Positions 10,516-21,936 of a DNA stretch of 64,000 nt are shown here, piece by piece (within the stretch, counting starts at the first letter, position 1; each line of letters opens with the position of its first letter). The notes under the pieces were generated by a model, which worked only from the letters and a program-made list of their open reading frames with translations, was not told the origin of the DNA and searched no databases. The stretch comes from Solen grandis (lineage: Eukaryota; Mollusca; Bivalvia; Adapedonta; Solenidae). The position numbers and the translations under genes were made by a program. The stretch covers positions 31,376,088-31,440,087 of the forward strand of contig CM037783.1 in the NCBI GenBank assembly GCA_021229015.1, written 5' to 3'.

Positions 10516-13135
10516 TTAATCTATGAGTAATTTAATGAACACAATGTCTATTCCTTTACCATCTCCTCTGGAAAACAACAACAACAACAACATCAACACA
10601 ATTTTTGTTTACATGTTCTAGTACATGGATATAGATTCACCTTTACTCCAATATGTGCTAATCTTTTCATTTCTAGTTCACAAACCGCAAATTAAAAACG
10701 TTCTTTCGTCTTGGCTGAAATTTAAGAAGGGTATATATGTTGAATGGCATTGTATCCCGGGTGTCTTGTAACCTTGCCCTCATTATACTTTAACAAATCA
10801 AATAAAGGCTTATTTTTCAACTGTCTTTTTCTTTCGCGGGCATTAAATTCTGCTTAGACTGTGACTATATCAGTGAAAATTTCGTGTGTTTGATATTTCG
10901 TGGAATCATGTTCCGGGAACGTGAAGTTCAGCATCAATACACGCATTGAATTAAGTTGATATTCATGGAGAATGTCTTCATCAAAATCAGCGAAAATTAT
11001 CCCCAACTAAAAGTAATGATTTTACAGTCATATTAAGATCCTGGGTAGAAACACACCTGCAAAATTGAGACTGAAATCATTACATTTGGTAGAAACGGTT
11101 TCCATCAATTCTGTTTTACGAAAAAAAAGCAAGTACTAATTTTGCAGGAATAAATTGTTATACCAAAATCTCAAACAATATGTTGTTAAGAATCCCAAAG
11201 TAGTAAAGTAGTATTCAGTTCTAATGATAGCCTGTAGGTTGAACATTTAGTTCAAATTTAACATTTCTATCACGTTTCGTTTAGCCTCGAAAGCGTGCAC
11301 CTGAAATATTTGTTTTTACGTTTTGCATAAGGCAGACAAAGCAATGCATATAATGAACAAAAGAAATCCTTGAATGGAAATGTTTACCACATTGCTGCAC
11401 CCAGGTATTGTAAGATGTATAGAATTGAAGATAATAGAACAAGTTTAAAATCTTGAATTACGGTGGCGGGGCTAAAAATATACGTGTTTAGGAAATACAC
11501 AATGAGATCATTTGTATTTATGGGTAATCATAACGCATATTGATTACATACTTAACATAGCTAGATGAACGGTATATCGGCAGTGTCTGGGTGTATTATA
11601 AACAACTAAAAATGTGCCAAGGTTTATTTTGTGAAATTATATTTGCATGCGTACTTGATTTCCGTATTTGTTTTTATCCATTTTGAATCACGGTCAGTGA
11701 TTTTTTTTTTTTTTTGGGAAAAACAGTAAGTATTTCAATATTTGAGTAGTATATTTCAAATTCTGGTCACTTGAATAAAGTCAACAATCTTTTTACATAC
11801 AAATAATTCGTTGCCACCTTATATTTGTAGCGACTCTTAATACACATGCGACATGTGCGTGTCTTTCTTTGCTCTTCGGTGTAGCGGAGGAAATAAAAGT
11901 ATCTATCTATCTATTTATCTTTTATTTTCTCTTATTCGCTTCTTTTGTTATAGCATTTACGACCATCCATTGAGGCATTCGCCCGGCTGCAATATACTAA
12001 AGCCGTTAGAAAAAAGGAACTGGTTGCATACATAATGGGAAGAACCAGGACTGAGTGACTCGGTGTCAGGATAATGCGACTGGGTGTGGTATCATGTCAA
12101 GTTTACGGGTTGTCACTTTAGCGTGGCAGCACTACATCCGTGTCAAGTACACAAAAACCTGCAAATGACAAATGGCAAAAAAAGTCAGACGAATGAATAG
12201 GCGTACATGTACAACCGGGTATAATGAAGTGCACACCGAGATGTATTTCTTATAGGGGTATGACAAAAGGATAGTGGTAGTTGTATTTGATGAAAAGGTT
12301 CAACCTTATAGATATAAAGTAAGTTGTATACATTGTTATAAAATGAGATACCGTTACTTTTCATCTCAAAATAAAGTGCAGCTTTGCTTGTGTTTAAAGC
12401 AAACTAAAGATGTGTCCTGTGCCAAATAACGAATCAGTATAAAAATGAATTCGCGTGTATGACTTGATCAAGCACTTTTGTAACTATGGTTAATGATAGA
12501 ATTCAATCTTATTTTTCTATAGTCTGGGAACTCTAGTCACACTCTTTAATATAGAGGGATGAACACTAGTTGAGGGAATCGATTATCAGAATCCATATTC
12601 GATTCTTGATCAATCAATAACTTTCAAATTAATAATCGGTTTTTAAAACATTAATAAGGAGATATTTTGTTCATAAATACAGGCAAATGTATGATTTTTC
12701 TTGCCGGTTATTTTATATATAGTTTCGTGCCTTGCACTGCTCTGAATGTCTGAATTTTGTTATAAAAATCACTTTCATACATCAAAGGAAAGAAAATCAG
12801 TACATACGGCAACGGCATAGCTTATTACAGCGACATCGGCCACTCGATTATCGCCGATGTGAAGTTGATTGATAGATTATCGACAATGCAGCGATTATCG
12901 GCCAACCACGAATGAAGACTGTATAGAGGTGTTCCGAATAGATCATTTCAGCAGAGAATCGGCAGCACCTGGTATAACTAACTGATTTAAATTGACCAAT
13001 CAGGGACTTATGAAGTGTATGTTTATTTTCTATTGAACAATGTATGAAATTATACACGAGCATGTATATTAGGAGTTCGGGAAGTGTTCGTTGATTTACG
13101 CAGGTTTACGTCTCATTTCGGAGTGAAATGGGCTA
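10516..13135. other. Intergenic region, mostly featureless
   Basis: No exon is recognised. It holds a TATC tetranucleotide run (about 11899-11918), a decayed family A SINE body at 12052-12185 (GTGTCAGGATAATGCGACTG, GGCAGCACTACATCCGTGTC) and several CGATTATC words between 12575 and 12900. The rest is AT-rich unique-looking DNA. Confidence 0.35.
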
Positions 13136-13136
13136 T

Positions 13137-13620
13137 TGTGCCCATACCACGTGGTATATGACGTCATTATAAGTTATCGCGTAAAGCGTGTTTTGCATCG
13201 ATTCAGAGGGAAAAACTGTCGTGTGTGTGTGTGTGTGTTTTCTATATCAATTTTAATGGCATATATCGCATACGAAGCGGAAAATTGTGCCCTACACAAA
13301 AATCAAAATGATTCCTTTGTCAGATGTAGTTTTACCTAACATTCGGGAAAACCTTCCGAGTTCGTGAAAGTTTGTTTGCTAACAAGTAAAGCACATCGCT
13401 AATAATGGTTTCCTTAATGCTATGTAAATAATGTACAACTGACAAAAAAAAAACATTAGGGCTTTTGTATAGTGCACACATTTCCGCTTCGCATGCTCTA
13501 CATCCCATCAAAGTTGATGAGAAATAAAATACTTGCAGCATTTTTTTTTTCAAATTAAGGCAAATAATGCCTGCTTGTGATAGCTTAAAATGACGTTATA
13601 TACCACGTGGTATGGCTACA
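13137..13620. mobile_element. Foldback/MITE-like element with about 34-bp inverted ends
   Basis: The left arm at 13137-13170 (CCATACCACGTGGTATATGA then CGTCATTAT) is the reverse complement, with few mismatches, of the right arm at 13587-13620 (TAAAATGACGTTATATACCA then CGTGGTATGG). The similarity continues inwards: ATACGAAGCGGAAAATTGTG near 13271 mirrors CACATTTCCGCTTCGCATGC near 13478. The element is thus about 484 bp and can fold on itself almost end to end. It encodes no transposase. Confidence 0.78.
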
Positions 13621-13949
13621 CTGGACTATGGTACAAATACAGAAAATCGATGATTGAATCATAGTAAACATTCGGATAATCTCTATACTATTTATAACCA
13701 CCACGCTTATTCCCCTTTAGCGCTTCTAGAACCATTCAGACCAGTATCTTTTCTTTAAAACATCAAAAATATTATCAAAAAAGAAAACAAAAAACTATTA
13801 TTAAAAAAGAAAAAAAAAAAAAACAACAACACATTTACTATACGATATTAGCCCTTTAATACTTATCCATGTAAATATATATCTCGCTTTCTCTTCCTTA
13901 TCACAGCTTTGCCAATACTGTCTGAAACTCTCTCTCTCTGATTGTTGTT

Positions 13950-16189
13950 CTATTGGCATACACATTTCACAGTTTTGATAAGCTTAAGAACTGTCCATAA
14001 ATGTCTTTCTTTGTTGCCTCCACTAAGGAACGATTCAGACCTCGAGGACCTAGAGCTGCATTTGCCAGTTTTTTTCCCGGCACTTATCAGCTGAGACTCT
14101 TCCGCTGAGACGTCACATAACCCATAACTCTTTGCGTCATTTCCGGTGAACCGTTTGGAGAAAATTAATGCGTCTCTTCGAACTCTTCCGGCTGGAATTT
14201 TAGCTCTGTATATATAAATGATACATGACGCATAAGAGCAATAAATCAGTATGTACCCAACGAAAAACATTCATTTCATAGATCAAACTTTTTTAGAAAA
14301 GAAGTACCCACGAAATTAACTTTAGTTTGTTTCTTTGTTGGGTTTAACGTCCCACCGACAATATTTCAGTCATTTGGAGACGATGTCTACTTGAGACAGA
14401 TATAGTGCTGCCACACTGCAGTATCACGCCGTAGACATGTGGCTTGTTACCACACCCGGTCACATTATCCTGACACCAGGCCAACCAGTCCTGTAACTAC
14501 CCTTATATGCTGAGCGCCAAGCAAGACAGCTATAACAGTACCATTTTTTTTGAACCGACCTCTTGGTTATCGACGTCAGGCCATGATGAAAAAACCACGT
14601 ACATCCAGTAACGCGAAACGCAGAGTGTGAGTATAGACCAATAGATTGCTATACTGCAATACGTGTAAACAGATATAACCAGCACTACCGGATCTACAAG
14701 AGCAAAATAAATCATCATATCAGATATCATCAATACAAGAATGAACACACAACAATAGCAATAAACATATTAGACAGCAATATCGAAACTGCATAATTAA
14801 TGAAATATAATTTCAAATAGATTGTCAAATTTCTCAATATTCTGATTAATTAAAACACAATATCAAATCAAAAAAGATATAAACATCATCAACAACAGCA
14901 ATATCAAGCATCCCCAACAACAGCAATATCAACATCCTCAACAACAGCAATATCAACATCTCAACAACAGCAATATCAACATCATCAACAACAGCAATAT
15001 CAACATCATCAACAACAGCAATATCAACATCATCAACAACAGCAATATCAACATCATCAACAACAGCAATATCAACATCCTCAACAACAGCAATATCAAC
15101 ATCCTCAAAAACCGCAATATCAACATCATCAACAACAGCAATATCAACATCATCAACAACAGCAATATCAACATCATCAACAACAGCAATATCAACATCA
15201 TCAACAACAGCAATATCAACATCATCAACAACAGCAATATCAACATCATCAACAACAGCAATATCAACATCATCAACAACAGCAATATCAACATCATCAA
15301 CAACAGCAATATCAACATCATCAACACGGCAATAACAACAAACAACAGCATATCACTATCAACAACAATTTCAACAATATCAACAAGCGCAATATCAATC
15401 ATATCGAAAACTGCAATATCACACATCAACACAGAATTCAACATCTTTCAAACAGCAATATCAACTCATCAAAACAGCAATATTCAAACTCATCAAAACA
15501 GCAATTCAACATCATAACAAAGTGTATCAACATCATCACAAACAATATAAAAAGCGCCGTGGTTCAGTGGTATCATACGACACTGCGGATCCGAAAGTCA
15601 TGGGTTTGAACTCCGTTGGGGGATAAGGATTGTTCATGACTTTCAAAGGCGCAAAGTACTGGTCAAACCCCGAAACCGTCGAAAAGTATAAGTGTAAGTG
15701 GTAAGAACTCCATTTGACGTAAAATAAGTAAGTTTAAACTAAAGTAAAGATAAATAATGAACTATTATAATAGATAAAATAATGCAATTTCGAAAGAAAG
15801 TGTTATATCTGAATATCAACAAACATATCTACTTTTTACGTGTAGAAAATCGGGAAAACCTCATACATTGCCAGATTTAAAAGTTTGTCGCCAAATCGCA
15901 TTCCAATGGCGGTTTCAGGCCAGCAAAGCCAACCTCGATCTGGTCTCATGACCCGGAAATCACACGACAAAGCCAAAAAAGCACCTCCTCCAAATGCGTG
16001 ACCTGTTAAAAAAAAATGTCACAAGTAAACAAAGCAATGTAATTGAAAAGTCGATTATATATATCTAAATTCAGGGGCAGTTATTCATACACTGCGAAGT
16101 AGGGTTTATTAAACTTGAATTTAGAACTAGGTCGAATTCAACCAATAATACTTAAAATCGTAAAGAAGGTATATTATATGAACACATTC

Positions 16190-16224
<35 letters not shown>

Positions 16225-17790
16225 TTTCTTCTACTTCTTTTTGGCCGCATATCTTAGGTCTGATATATGCTGGTCAGAGAGGGGGTTGACTGTCCAGTAG
16301 GGGGCATTGTATTGTATTTGGTGTGAAGCCGACCAAGGATTCTGATGAGGCTGTCTGTCATCGACTAGGACTAGGGCTAATAAGAGTCCGCGATGTGCAG
16401 TGCAAACAACACTATATTTGGAACCAGGTTGTTAGCTATGTCTGGTATCGGCTAGCGCCATAAATCTAATCATGCCCATTCACCCCCTGTAGAGGGTTTT
16501 TTACCCCCAAAATTGACCGTGTACCTCCAAAATTTTTGGGACTCTCTATATGAAGAGGTACAAAGTTAAGGGAAAACAGCATTTGTACCCCCAATTTCAA
16601 AATTCGGTGGGCACCCTGTAATCTTAGCATATTTTGATATACTAATAGATGCGATGTTACCTACCATATTTGGAAGCTAGGCTAGTAACTCTGCAGGACA
16701 GGTTGTCCTGGCCTTTGTCTAGTAAAGTTTTTTCAGACTTTTCGGTCCTTTTATAGACTTTTCGGTCCTTTTAGACTTTTCGATCCTTTTATAGACTGTT
16801 CGGTCTTTTTATAGACTTTTCGTTCCTTTAGTATTGTTGGTCCTTTTTATAGACTGTTCTGTTCTTTTATAGACTTTTCGGTCCTTTCAGACTTTTGGGG
16901 GCTTTTAGACTTTTCATCTTTTTAGGAGATGCACGAGGATTTCAAACAATATACTTCTAATTTTGACAAGTTAGAGAGAAGTAAACAGGTGAATGAAAGA
17001 GCGACAGAATATCAATTAATTACTATATATTAAATGTTGTTCGCATTAAAAAAAAGAAAAAAAAGTGAATAATAGAACCCCAGACAACTCAGAGTCAAAC
17101 TTCAAACTGATAATACAGAAAAAGTAACGACTTCAAGAAAACTTGAAACTGGTGGCAGCGGTGCGATAAACACAGAACATTTTAGAGAACCCCGACTTCA
17201 CTTTTTTTTTCTTTTTTGTAGATTCAAATGACGAACTTACCTTACGGACTGAATATATTTGTTATGAAATTAAATATGTATTAAAGGAAAGAGGGATTAT
17301 GACATGACATCCCTTAGTATTGAAGAACTACTTAACGCTATAAGCATTGTTGAAGGAATGGTCGGCTGAGTTTGGCGGGAGAATATAAGAACTATCCAGG
17401 TACAGAGTGTGTGTTCAAAGGTAGTACTTCCGAACATGTTCGCTAGATAGAAAATGCTACAATCCATTTAATAATAAAAAAAAAATCTTAATAAAACGCT
17501 AATGGTGATGGGGGCTCTTTGCATCAAATTTGGTAAACATCCTACGAACTCTGATACAAAAAAGCAGAATTAAAAAAGTTTTGTATAGTCTTTATGATAA
17601 TTCTTTTGAGACAATGATATTGTTTCCGACAGGAATGTATAGTAACCACAACAGCAAAAGAACTACTCTTTACTGTAGTGTGGGAGGCCATACCTAGGGT
17701 ATACATACATCGTAAAACCTATGTATGAAATGAAATGTATTTTGTATTTAAGAAATGTATGTATGTATGTATGTATGTATGTATGTATCA

Positions 17791-17821
<31 letters not shown>

Positions 17822-20026
17822 TGTATGTATGTATTTTCATATGATGGTTTATAAGGCATTGGACAAACACCCAGCAGGTTTGTTGTTGTTGTTGTATTGG
17901 GTATTGGGGCTGCGATAGTATTTCAATTATAAAGCGACGTCAAGCTATTTGCAGGTGGAGGAAGACCCCGAGTACACAGAGGTACCCGGGTAGAACCACC
18001 GACCTACCGCAAGCCAGCTGGAAGGCTTCCTCACATGAAAAATCCGAAGTCCCTACCGGGATTCGAACCCACAGCGGTGAGGGGCTGAAAGACTTGTAGT
18101 CCACGACTGTAACCGCTCGGCCACGGCGGCCCCCCAGCAGGTTTGGATAACTCGTAATTGAAACTAAACCTTGTTCAGAGTAACTTAAAGCAGCTTGTTC
18201 ACAGATGGTCATTGACTAAGAATTTATTTTTTAACTATCTGTGTGTATTACGTTTATCAATACCTATCCACAGATACATGGTCATCCAATGCAACATTCC
18301 GTGGTAGTAAAAAACGGGGGATTTCTGGATTACAGGCAATGGCTTTATGGACGGTATTGAAACTTTATTTAGATTTATAAAACATATCTTTAGAATTTTA
18401 ATTTCCAATAACACTTACGAATTCGCTACCCAGAATTGTTAAAGATGTCATGTTGCAGAACGTGTCACGCGCACATGCTTCGGGGATACCGTATTATATT
18501 TTTACCGATTTCCCCGAAGTGGGCGATTACGGAAGTAGCGCTTTCCCGTACAATATGACCTATACTTTGTTGAGTTTATTTGTCAGGAAACAAATGCTTT
18601 ACTAACAATAACGAGGGAGACAGGAATAGATATAAATTGTTTTTATTTCAACCGAGCATCAGTGAGCAACCTGCTTCAAAATAAACATTTATAAATCAAA
18701 CGCGTTTTCCGCTCATGTCTTTGTAATTTCACTCTTTCATTCTTAAGGAATCATTGTTTTAATAGAATTGACATCATTGAATAACATTTTGAACGTACTT
18801 TAAAATGTAAAAGTATACAGAACACAAACCATTAAGGACAGCCACGGTCGGTATGGGGAAGACCATAAGGCGGGAAAACAGCCCGGGTAAGCCCTGCATA
18901 AACTGTCGGGTACCATCGGTATCGGTTGAGGACACCCACTCCAAGTCAATACCGTTAGAGAAGAACTTTCCACTGCCGGTGATTACCAGCGCCTTGGTGT
19001 CGGGATTCCTGCAAACAATGGCATCTCATTCCTAGATTCGATATACTTTTTTGGTATAGGTCATCGCTGAAAAGTAATTTTAAGTTGTAAAAATGTTTAA
19101 CTTTAGGGCATGTCAGCGCAAAATTGTTACTATAACTTGAATTAACGTCCCTGGAGTGGTTCCGCTACGTCTTGGACCACTTAACCACTACCAAGATAAC
19201 CAAGGTATCCTAATGAAACACCAGGAAACCTTGATTAAGTCCGTGAAGACCATAAGGTCCGAAATGTAGCGGAACCATTACAAGGACTTTACCTTAATTA
19301 AGTATATTAAGATTAATATTTGGTTCCACAGCCTCGTTTATATATTTATTTGATGGGATTTATCGTCCCCTTGCCAGTATTTCAGTCATCTGGAGACTAT
19401 GTCTACTTCAGACATATAAAGAGCTGCCACACTGCAGTATCATGCCGTGGACATGTGGCATGATACCACAACTAGCACACCAGTCACATTATCCTGATAC
19501 CAGTCCAACCAGTCCTGTACCTATCCTGTATGTACGAAAGCTGAGCGCCAAGCAGTTGACAACCATTACTGTTTTTGACGACGTTGATATGTCGCGGTTG
19601 GGGGTCGAACCCAAAACCTTCACACTCGAGGCGGACACCCTAACTATTCGCCCATCGAGAAAGGTAGTCTCGTTGATAAGATATGGGTTTAAAGGTAGAG
19701 AACCTATTTGTACTTTTAATAATATATGTATCATCTAAACATTAGAATCTTAAAAATATAGCGCCTCATTTTAAATCTATTTTTAATCACTGACTAATTT
19801 AATTTTGCAAAAATGTTACAGTGGACGTGTTGAAAAATATGCATTAGGTTATTTATCAATAATTTAAATGGATTGATAATCGAGATAAATACCCGAGAAC
19901 TTGATCCAGTTTCGTGTTCCATTCGTCTATGACTGACATTCGAAATCGGTTTTCTCCATTCACCATCTGAATCACTGCAAATCCGTCGTCTTCGAATCTT
20001 AAATCGAGCACTTTCTCGGTTGACAT
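13950..20026 (-). CDS. Enoyl-CoA isomerase/hydratase family enzyme, four exons, frameshift in last exon
   Basis: Exons in transcript order: 20026-19893, 19008-18830, 16002-15840, 14205-13950, phases 2,1,2. The family fold (crotonase) is clear: ALVITGSGKFFSNGIDLEW at residues 50-68, the oxyanion-hole block GHAFGGGAFLALSCDFRV at 105-122, WPETAIGMRFGD at 132-143 (E134 is the likely catalytic acid, inferred from plant and animal delta-isomerases) and RDALIFSKRFTGNDAKSYGL at 169-188. Enzymes of this kind move double bonds of unsaturated enoyl-CoA in fatty-acid breakdown. As read, the protein has 243 residues and an implausible Ser/Arg-rich tail. A seven-A run (plus-strand T7, 14069-14075) shifts the frame; the other frame continues the family's C-terminus to an SKL stop at 13967-13969. 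SKL is a type 1 peroxisomal signal. Intron 3 holds a minisatellite and two SINEs. Confidence 0.85.
14325..14549 (-). mobile_element. 5'-truncated SINE (family A), minus strand
   Basis: On the plus strand it reads GTTGGGTTTAACGTCCCACC, CAGTCATTTGGAGACGATGT, CTACTTGAGACAGATATAGT, GGTCACATTATCCTGACACC and ends at CAGTACCATTTTTT, the complement of the family A body. The tRNA-like head found in the copy at 8030 is absent. It lies in intron 3 of the isomerase gene. Confidence 0.8.
14880..15545. repeat. 24-bp minisatellite CAACAACAGCAATATCAACATCAT
   Basis: A tandem array of a 24-bp unit made of the triplets CAA CAA CAG CAA TAT CAA CAT CAT. The core (about 14949-15330) has some 16 near-identical copies; the flanks are degraded (single-base losses such as CATC-TC and CATCC). 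The unit length is a multiple of three, so both strands stay open: QQQQYQHH on the plus strand and LILLLLMM on the minus strand. It lies within intron 3 of the isomerase, so no protein is inferred. Confidence 0.9.
15552..15738 (+). mobile_element. tRNA-derived SINE (family D)
   Basis: A tRNA-like head, GCGCCGTGGTTCAGTGGTAT and ATGGGTTTGAACTCCGTTGG (a B-box with one change), leads to a body with GTTCATGACTTTCAAAGGCG, CAAAGTACTGGTCAAACCCC and ACTCCATTTGACGTAAAATA, and a TTTAAAC end. The same body is found at 62585-62735, which shows that it is a dispersed family. Confidence 0.7.
16194..16220 (+). repeat. (GT)n microsatellite
   Basis: About 13 uninterrupted GT dinucleotides. It lies in intron 2 of the minus-strand isomerase gene. 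Confidence 0.9.
16733..16925. repeat. Minisatellite, unit AGACTTTTCGGTCCTTTTAT
   Basis: About nine variants of a 16-22-bp unit stand in a row, each with AGACTTTTCGGTCC or a close change (CGATCC, CGTTCC, GTTCTG), followed by 3-5 T and sometimes ATAG. It is inside intron 2 of the isomerase gene. No hairpin or coding pattern is apparent. Confidence 0.8.
17757..17834 (+). repeat. (GTAT)n microsatellite
   Basis: Tandem GTAT tetranucleotides, interrupted once by CAATAT near 17788. The open frame across it is repeat-driven and not a gene. Confidence 0.9.
17883..18132 (-). mobile_element. Complete SINE (family B), minus strand, 13-bp TSD
   Basis: On the minus strand it reads from a tRNA-like head at 18132 (GGGGCCGCCGTGGCCGAGCG, B-box TGGGTTCGAATCCCGGTAGG) through the body (GAGGAAGCCTTCCAGCTGGC, TTGCGGTAGGTCGGTGGTTC, GGGGTCTTCCTCCACCTGCA) to an ACAACAACAACA tail. 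The 13-bp duplication CCCAGCAGGTTTG stands at 17870-17882 and 18133-18145. It is a young, full-length insertion and defines both ends of the family. Confidence 0.88.
18185..18682 (+). mobile_element. Nonautonomous inverted-repeat DNA element, copy 1
   Basis: The left end TTAAAGCAGCTTGTTCACAG is matched in inverted form by CTGCTTCAAAA at the right end (with AGTGAGCAACCTGCTTC). Internal words (ATGCAACATTCCGTGGTAGT, GAATTCGCTACCCAGAATTG, GATGTCATGTTGCAGAACGT, CCCCGAAGTGGGCGATTACG, AATGACCTATAC-like GACCTATACTTTGTTGAGTT) recur in order in the element at 50317-50853. It has no coding capacity. It lies 147 bp from exon 2 of the isomerase, inside intron 2. Confidence 0.82.
19352..19662 (-). mobile_element. 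SINE (family A) with tRNA-like head, minus strand
   Basis: On the plus strand it reads GATGGGATTTATCGTCCCCT, CAGTATCATGCCGTGGACAT, GTCACATTATCCTGATACCA, GAGCGCCAAGCAGTTGACAA and ends with the complement of a tRNA-like head (GTCGAACCCAAAACCTTCAC for the B-box, ATTCGCCCATCGAG for the A-box). It is a fuller copy than that at 14325. It lies in intron 1 of the isomerase. Confidence 0.82.
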
Positions 20027-20660
20027 GTTGATAGTTCCTTTCAGTCCTCAATTTTGTTTATAGAATCAAGAATCTAGTACTAAAACATCCCGTCTAACGC
20101 AGTCTGTAACAGACAGGTTACATATCAATACACTCCCGTGACACCTTTTAAACTGCATGGGTCAGAATTTAGGATGGCCGGTGTTTGCCCTTTGTATGTA
20201 GAACATATGTGTAGACATGTGTGTAAGTTTTCCTTCGGCCATATCTCGAGCTGTGTCGATTCCTGATTCACTACACATACACATCCGGATCTACGTGGCT
20301 CTGTCGTGTATGTATAATATATATTTAACCTTCATGAGATCTAATTACACAGAGATTACATTATATACTCACACTATATCTCAGTGTACACACGAACACA
20401 CACGCGCGTGTGTTGTTTACAGTGTATTCTATATTTAGATCTAAACCAAAAGTAGAAATATTGAGCCGCAATCTTCTGTTCAACAGAAATGTAACTAAAT
20501 TAACCACGCGCACTACATCAGAGCAGCACATATGACTCAAGTGTACTTTGCTACACATTACGGCATTTGAAATGTGTTTTAGTGTTGGTTCGCATGTGAG
20601 ATCTTCAAATATTTGAGTTAATGTAGATTTGGCGTTCCATACCACAGGGACTCGAAGTTG
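20027..20660. other. 5' flank of the isomerase gene
   Basis: Upstream of the isomerase ATG (20026). No second gene is recognised. A 105-codon minus-strand frame (20678-20361) begins inside the inverted-repeat element at 20669 and has no known family, so it is left out. There is a short GCGCGTGT/ACACGC stretch at 20398-20410. Confidence 0.3.
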
Positions 20661-20668
20661 CATTCTAT

Positions 20669-20982
20669 AGCTTGACAACAGCCGGAGAAACCTATATCCG
20701 GTTTTTTAGGAGAGAATATAAAGGTAAAGTTTTATTGGTCAATCAAAATGTAAACGAAACTGACATTTCCTGGGAAAACTTCATTAAGTTACGGAGGACC
20801 AGAATAGCATAAACAACGCGATCGAAAACGGGCGCAGTGTAATCATTGTCGGACTAAAGGGTATAGGGAAGTCATACCTGCTTTCACATTATTTGTTTTA
20901 AATATATTGACCAATTAGCGCGTATACATTTTATTCATTAGAAAAGAAACCGGAAGTAGCCGGTCCCGGCTGTTGTCAAGCT
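20669..20982. mobile_element. MITE-like element, 17-bp perfect inverted ends
   Basis: AGCTTGACAACAGCCGG at 20669-20685 is the exact reverse complement of CCGGCTGTTGTCAAGCT at 20966-20982. The inverted similarity goes on imperfectly inwards (CCGGTTTTTTAGG at 20699 against AAAGAAACCGGAAG at 20943). Total length is 314 bp with no coding sequence. The family cannot be named from sequence alone. Confidence 0.72.
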
Positions 20983-21936
20983 CGATGGGGACATTAAAAA
21001 ACACTTGTTAGTCGTTTATAAGAGTAAAAACAACACGGGAAACGACAGGATTCTATATTTTATTCATTTCAATGCATATGAACCCTATTATTGTTCGTTA
21101 TTTGCCGAAAATGCGATATTCATAAAATAACCGAAAAAAAGTGTTATCCCTTCCTATTTTTAATGCTACCACCCCTGTTTTCCATACAGGCTTGTCGCCT
21201 GGGACAACTCCGTGGATATCAGTGAGTATTGTAGATTATACAACTTATCAATGAGGCATGTCATCACTCTAATCTCTATCGCTTGATTTCTACCCAGCCT
21301 TATATAAAAGCTTCTGGAAATTTACACCGATAGATACCCCTACCTCATTTCGGCCGTTCAAATCGATTGTTTTAGCATGCACACGTAAAAATCCACGCAA
21401 ATATAGTAAGTATATATATTTTTCTTTCCATTTCTTTCAACATCATTGTTTTTGCTTGTCGATTTCACCAGTTAACAAGCTACGGACTCACGAAACATCC
21501 ACACTCGCCGTTGAAACCGCATGCAGGGAATCTGATGCAAACTCCACACAGTGATCTCCCTTGCAAAAAAAAAAAAAAAAAATCACTGCCATCACAAATG
21601 TCACGTGATGATGGATGACCTAACAAAATTGCGTCTCCGTCTGCTGTTACAACAGCAAAAATGTTTTAAAATGATTTCTTTTACCACGAGGCAATATTTG
21701 ATGTTTATTAAAAAAACATACTTAGGGAAATGACAATCGCAGTTTTTTTTTTTTTTGTTTTTTTTTGTTTTTTTTTTAACAAAGAAAAAATAATGACAAG
21801 AATCTTGTCCAAACAGAAAACACTGATTTAACGCCCATTGAGATGTATTTTAAGGATCTATAGTAAAGAAACATTGAAAAAATATTTTGAATCATCATAA
21901 AACGTATGGAAATAATATTTTATTTTTTTTATTTTT
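20983..21936. other. Intergenic, poly-A and poly-T tracts only
   Basis: No gene is recognised. It contains an A17 run at 21565 and a T-rich stretch (T12 G T6 G T9) at 21744-21777. The small plus-strand frame 21551-21733 runs through the A-tract and is not credible. Confidence 0.3.

Noticed and set aside
13136..13553. Two open frames on opposite strands with similar peptides
   Set aside because: They are the two arms of one inverted-repeat element, not a gene pair.
14953..15444. Minus-strand frame of 163 residues made of Leu/Ile/Met repeats, like a membrane protein
   Set aside because: It is a translation of the 24-bp minisatellite and lies in an intron; the hydrophobic look comes from the complement of CAA/CAT triplets.
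14880..15545. CRISPR-like array
   Set aside because: The units are directly contiguous with no spacers, and the genome is eukaryotic.
20361..20678. 105-residue minus-strand frame upstream of the isomerase
   Set aside because: It begins in the end of an inverted-repeat element and has no recognisable motif.
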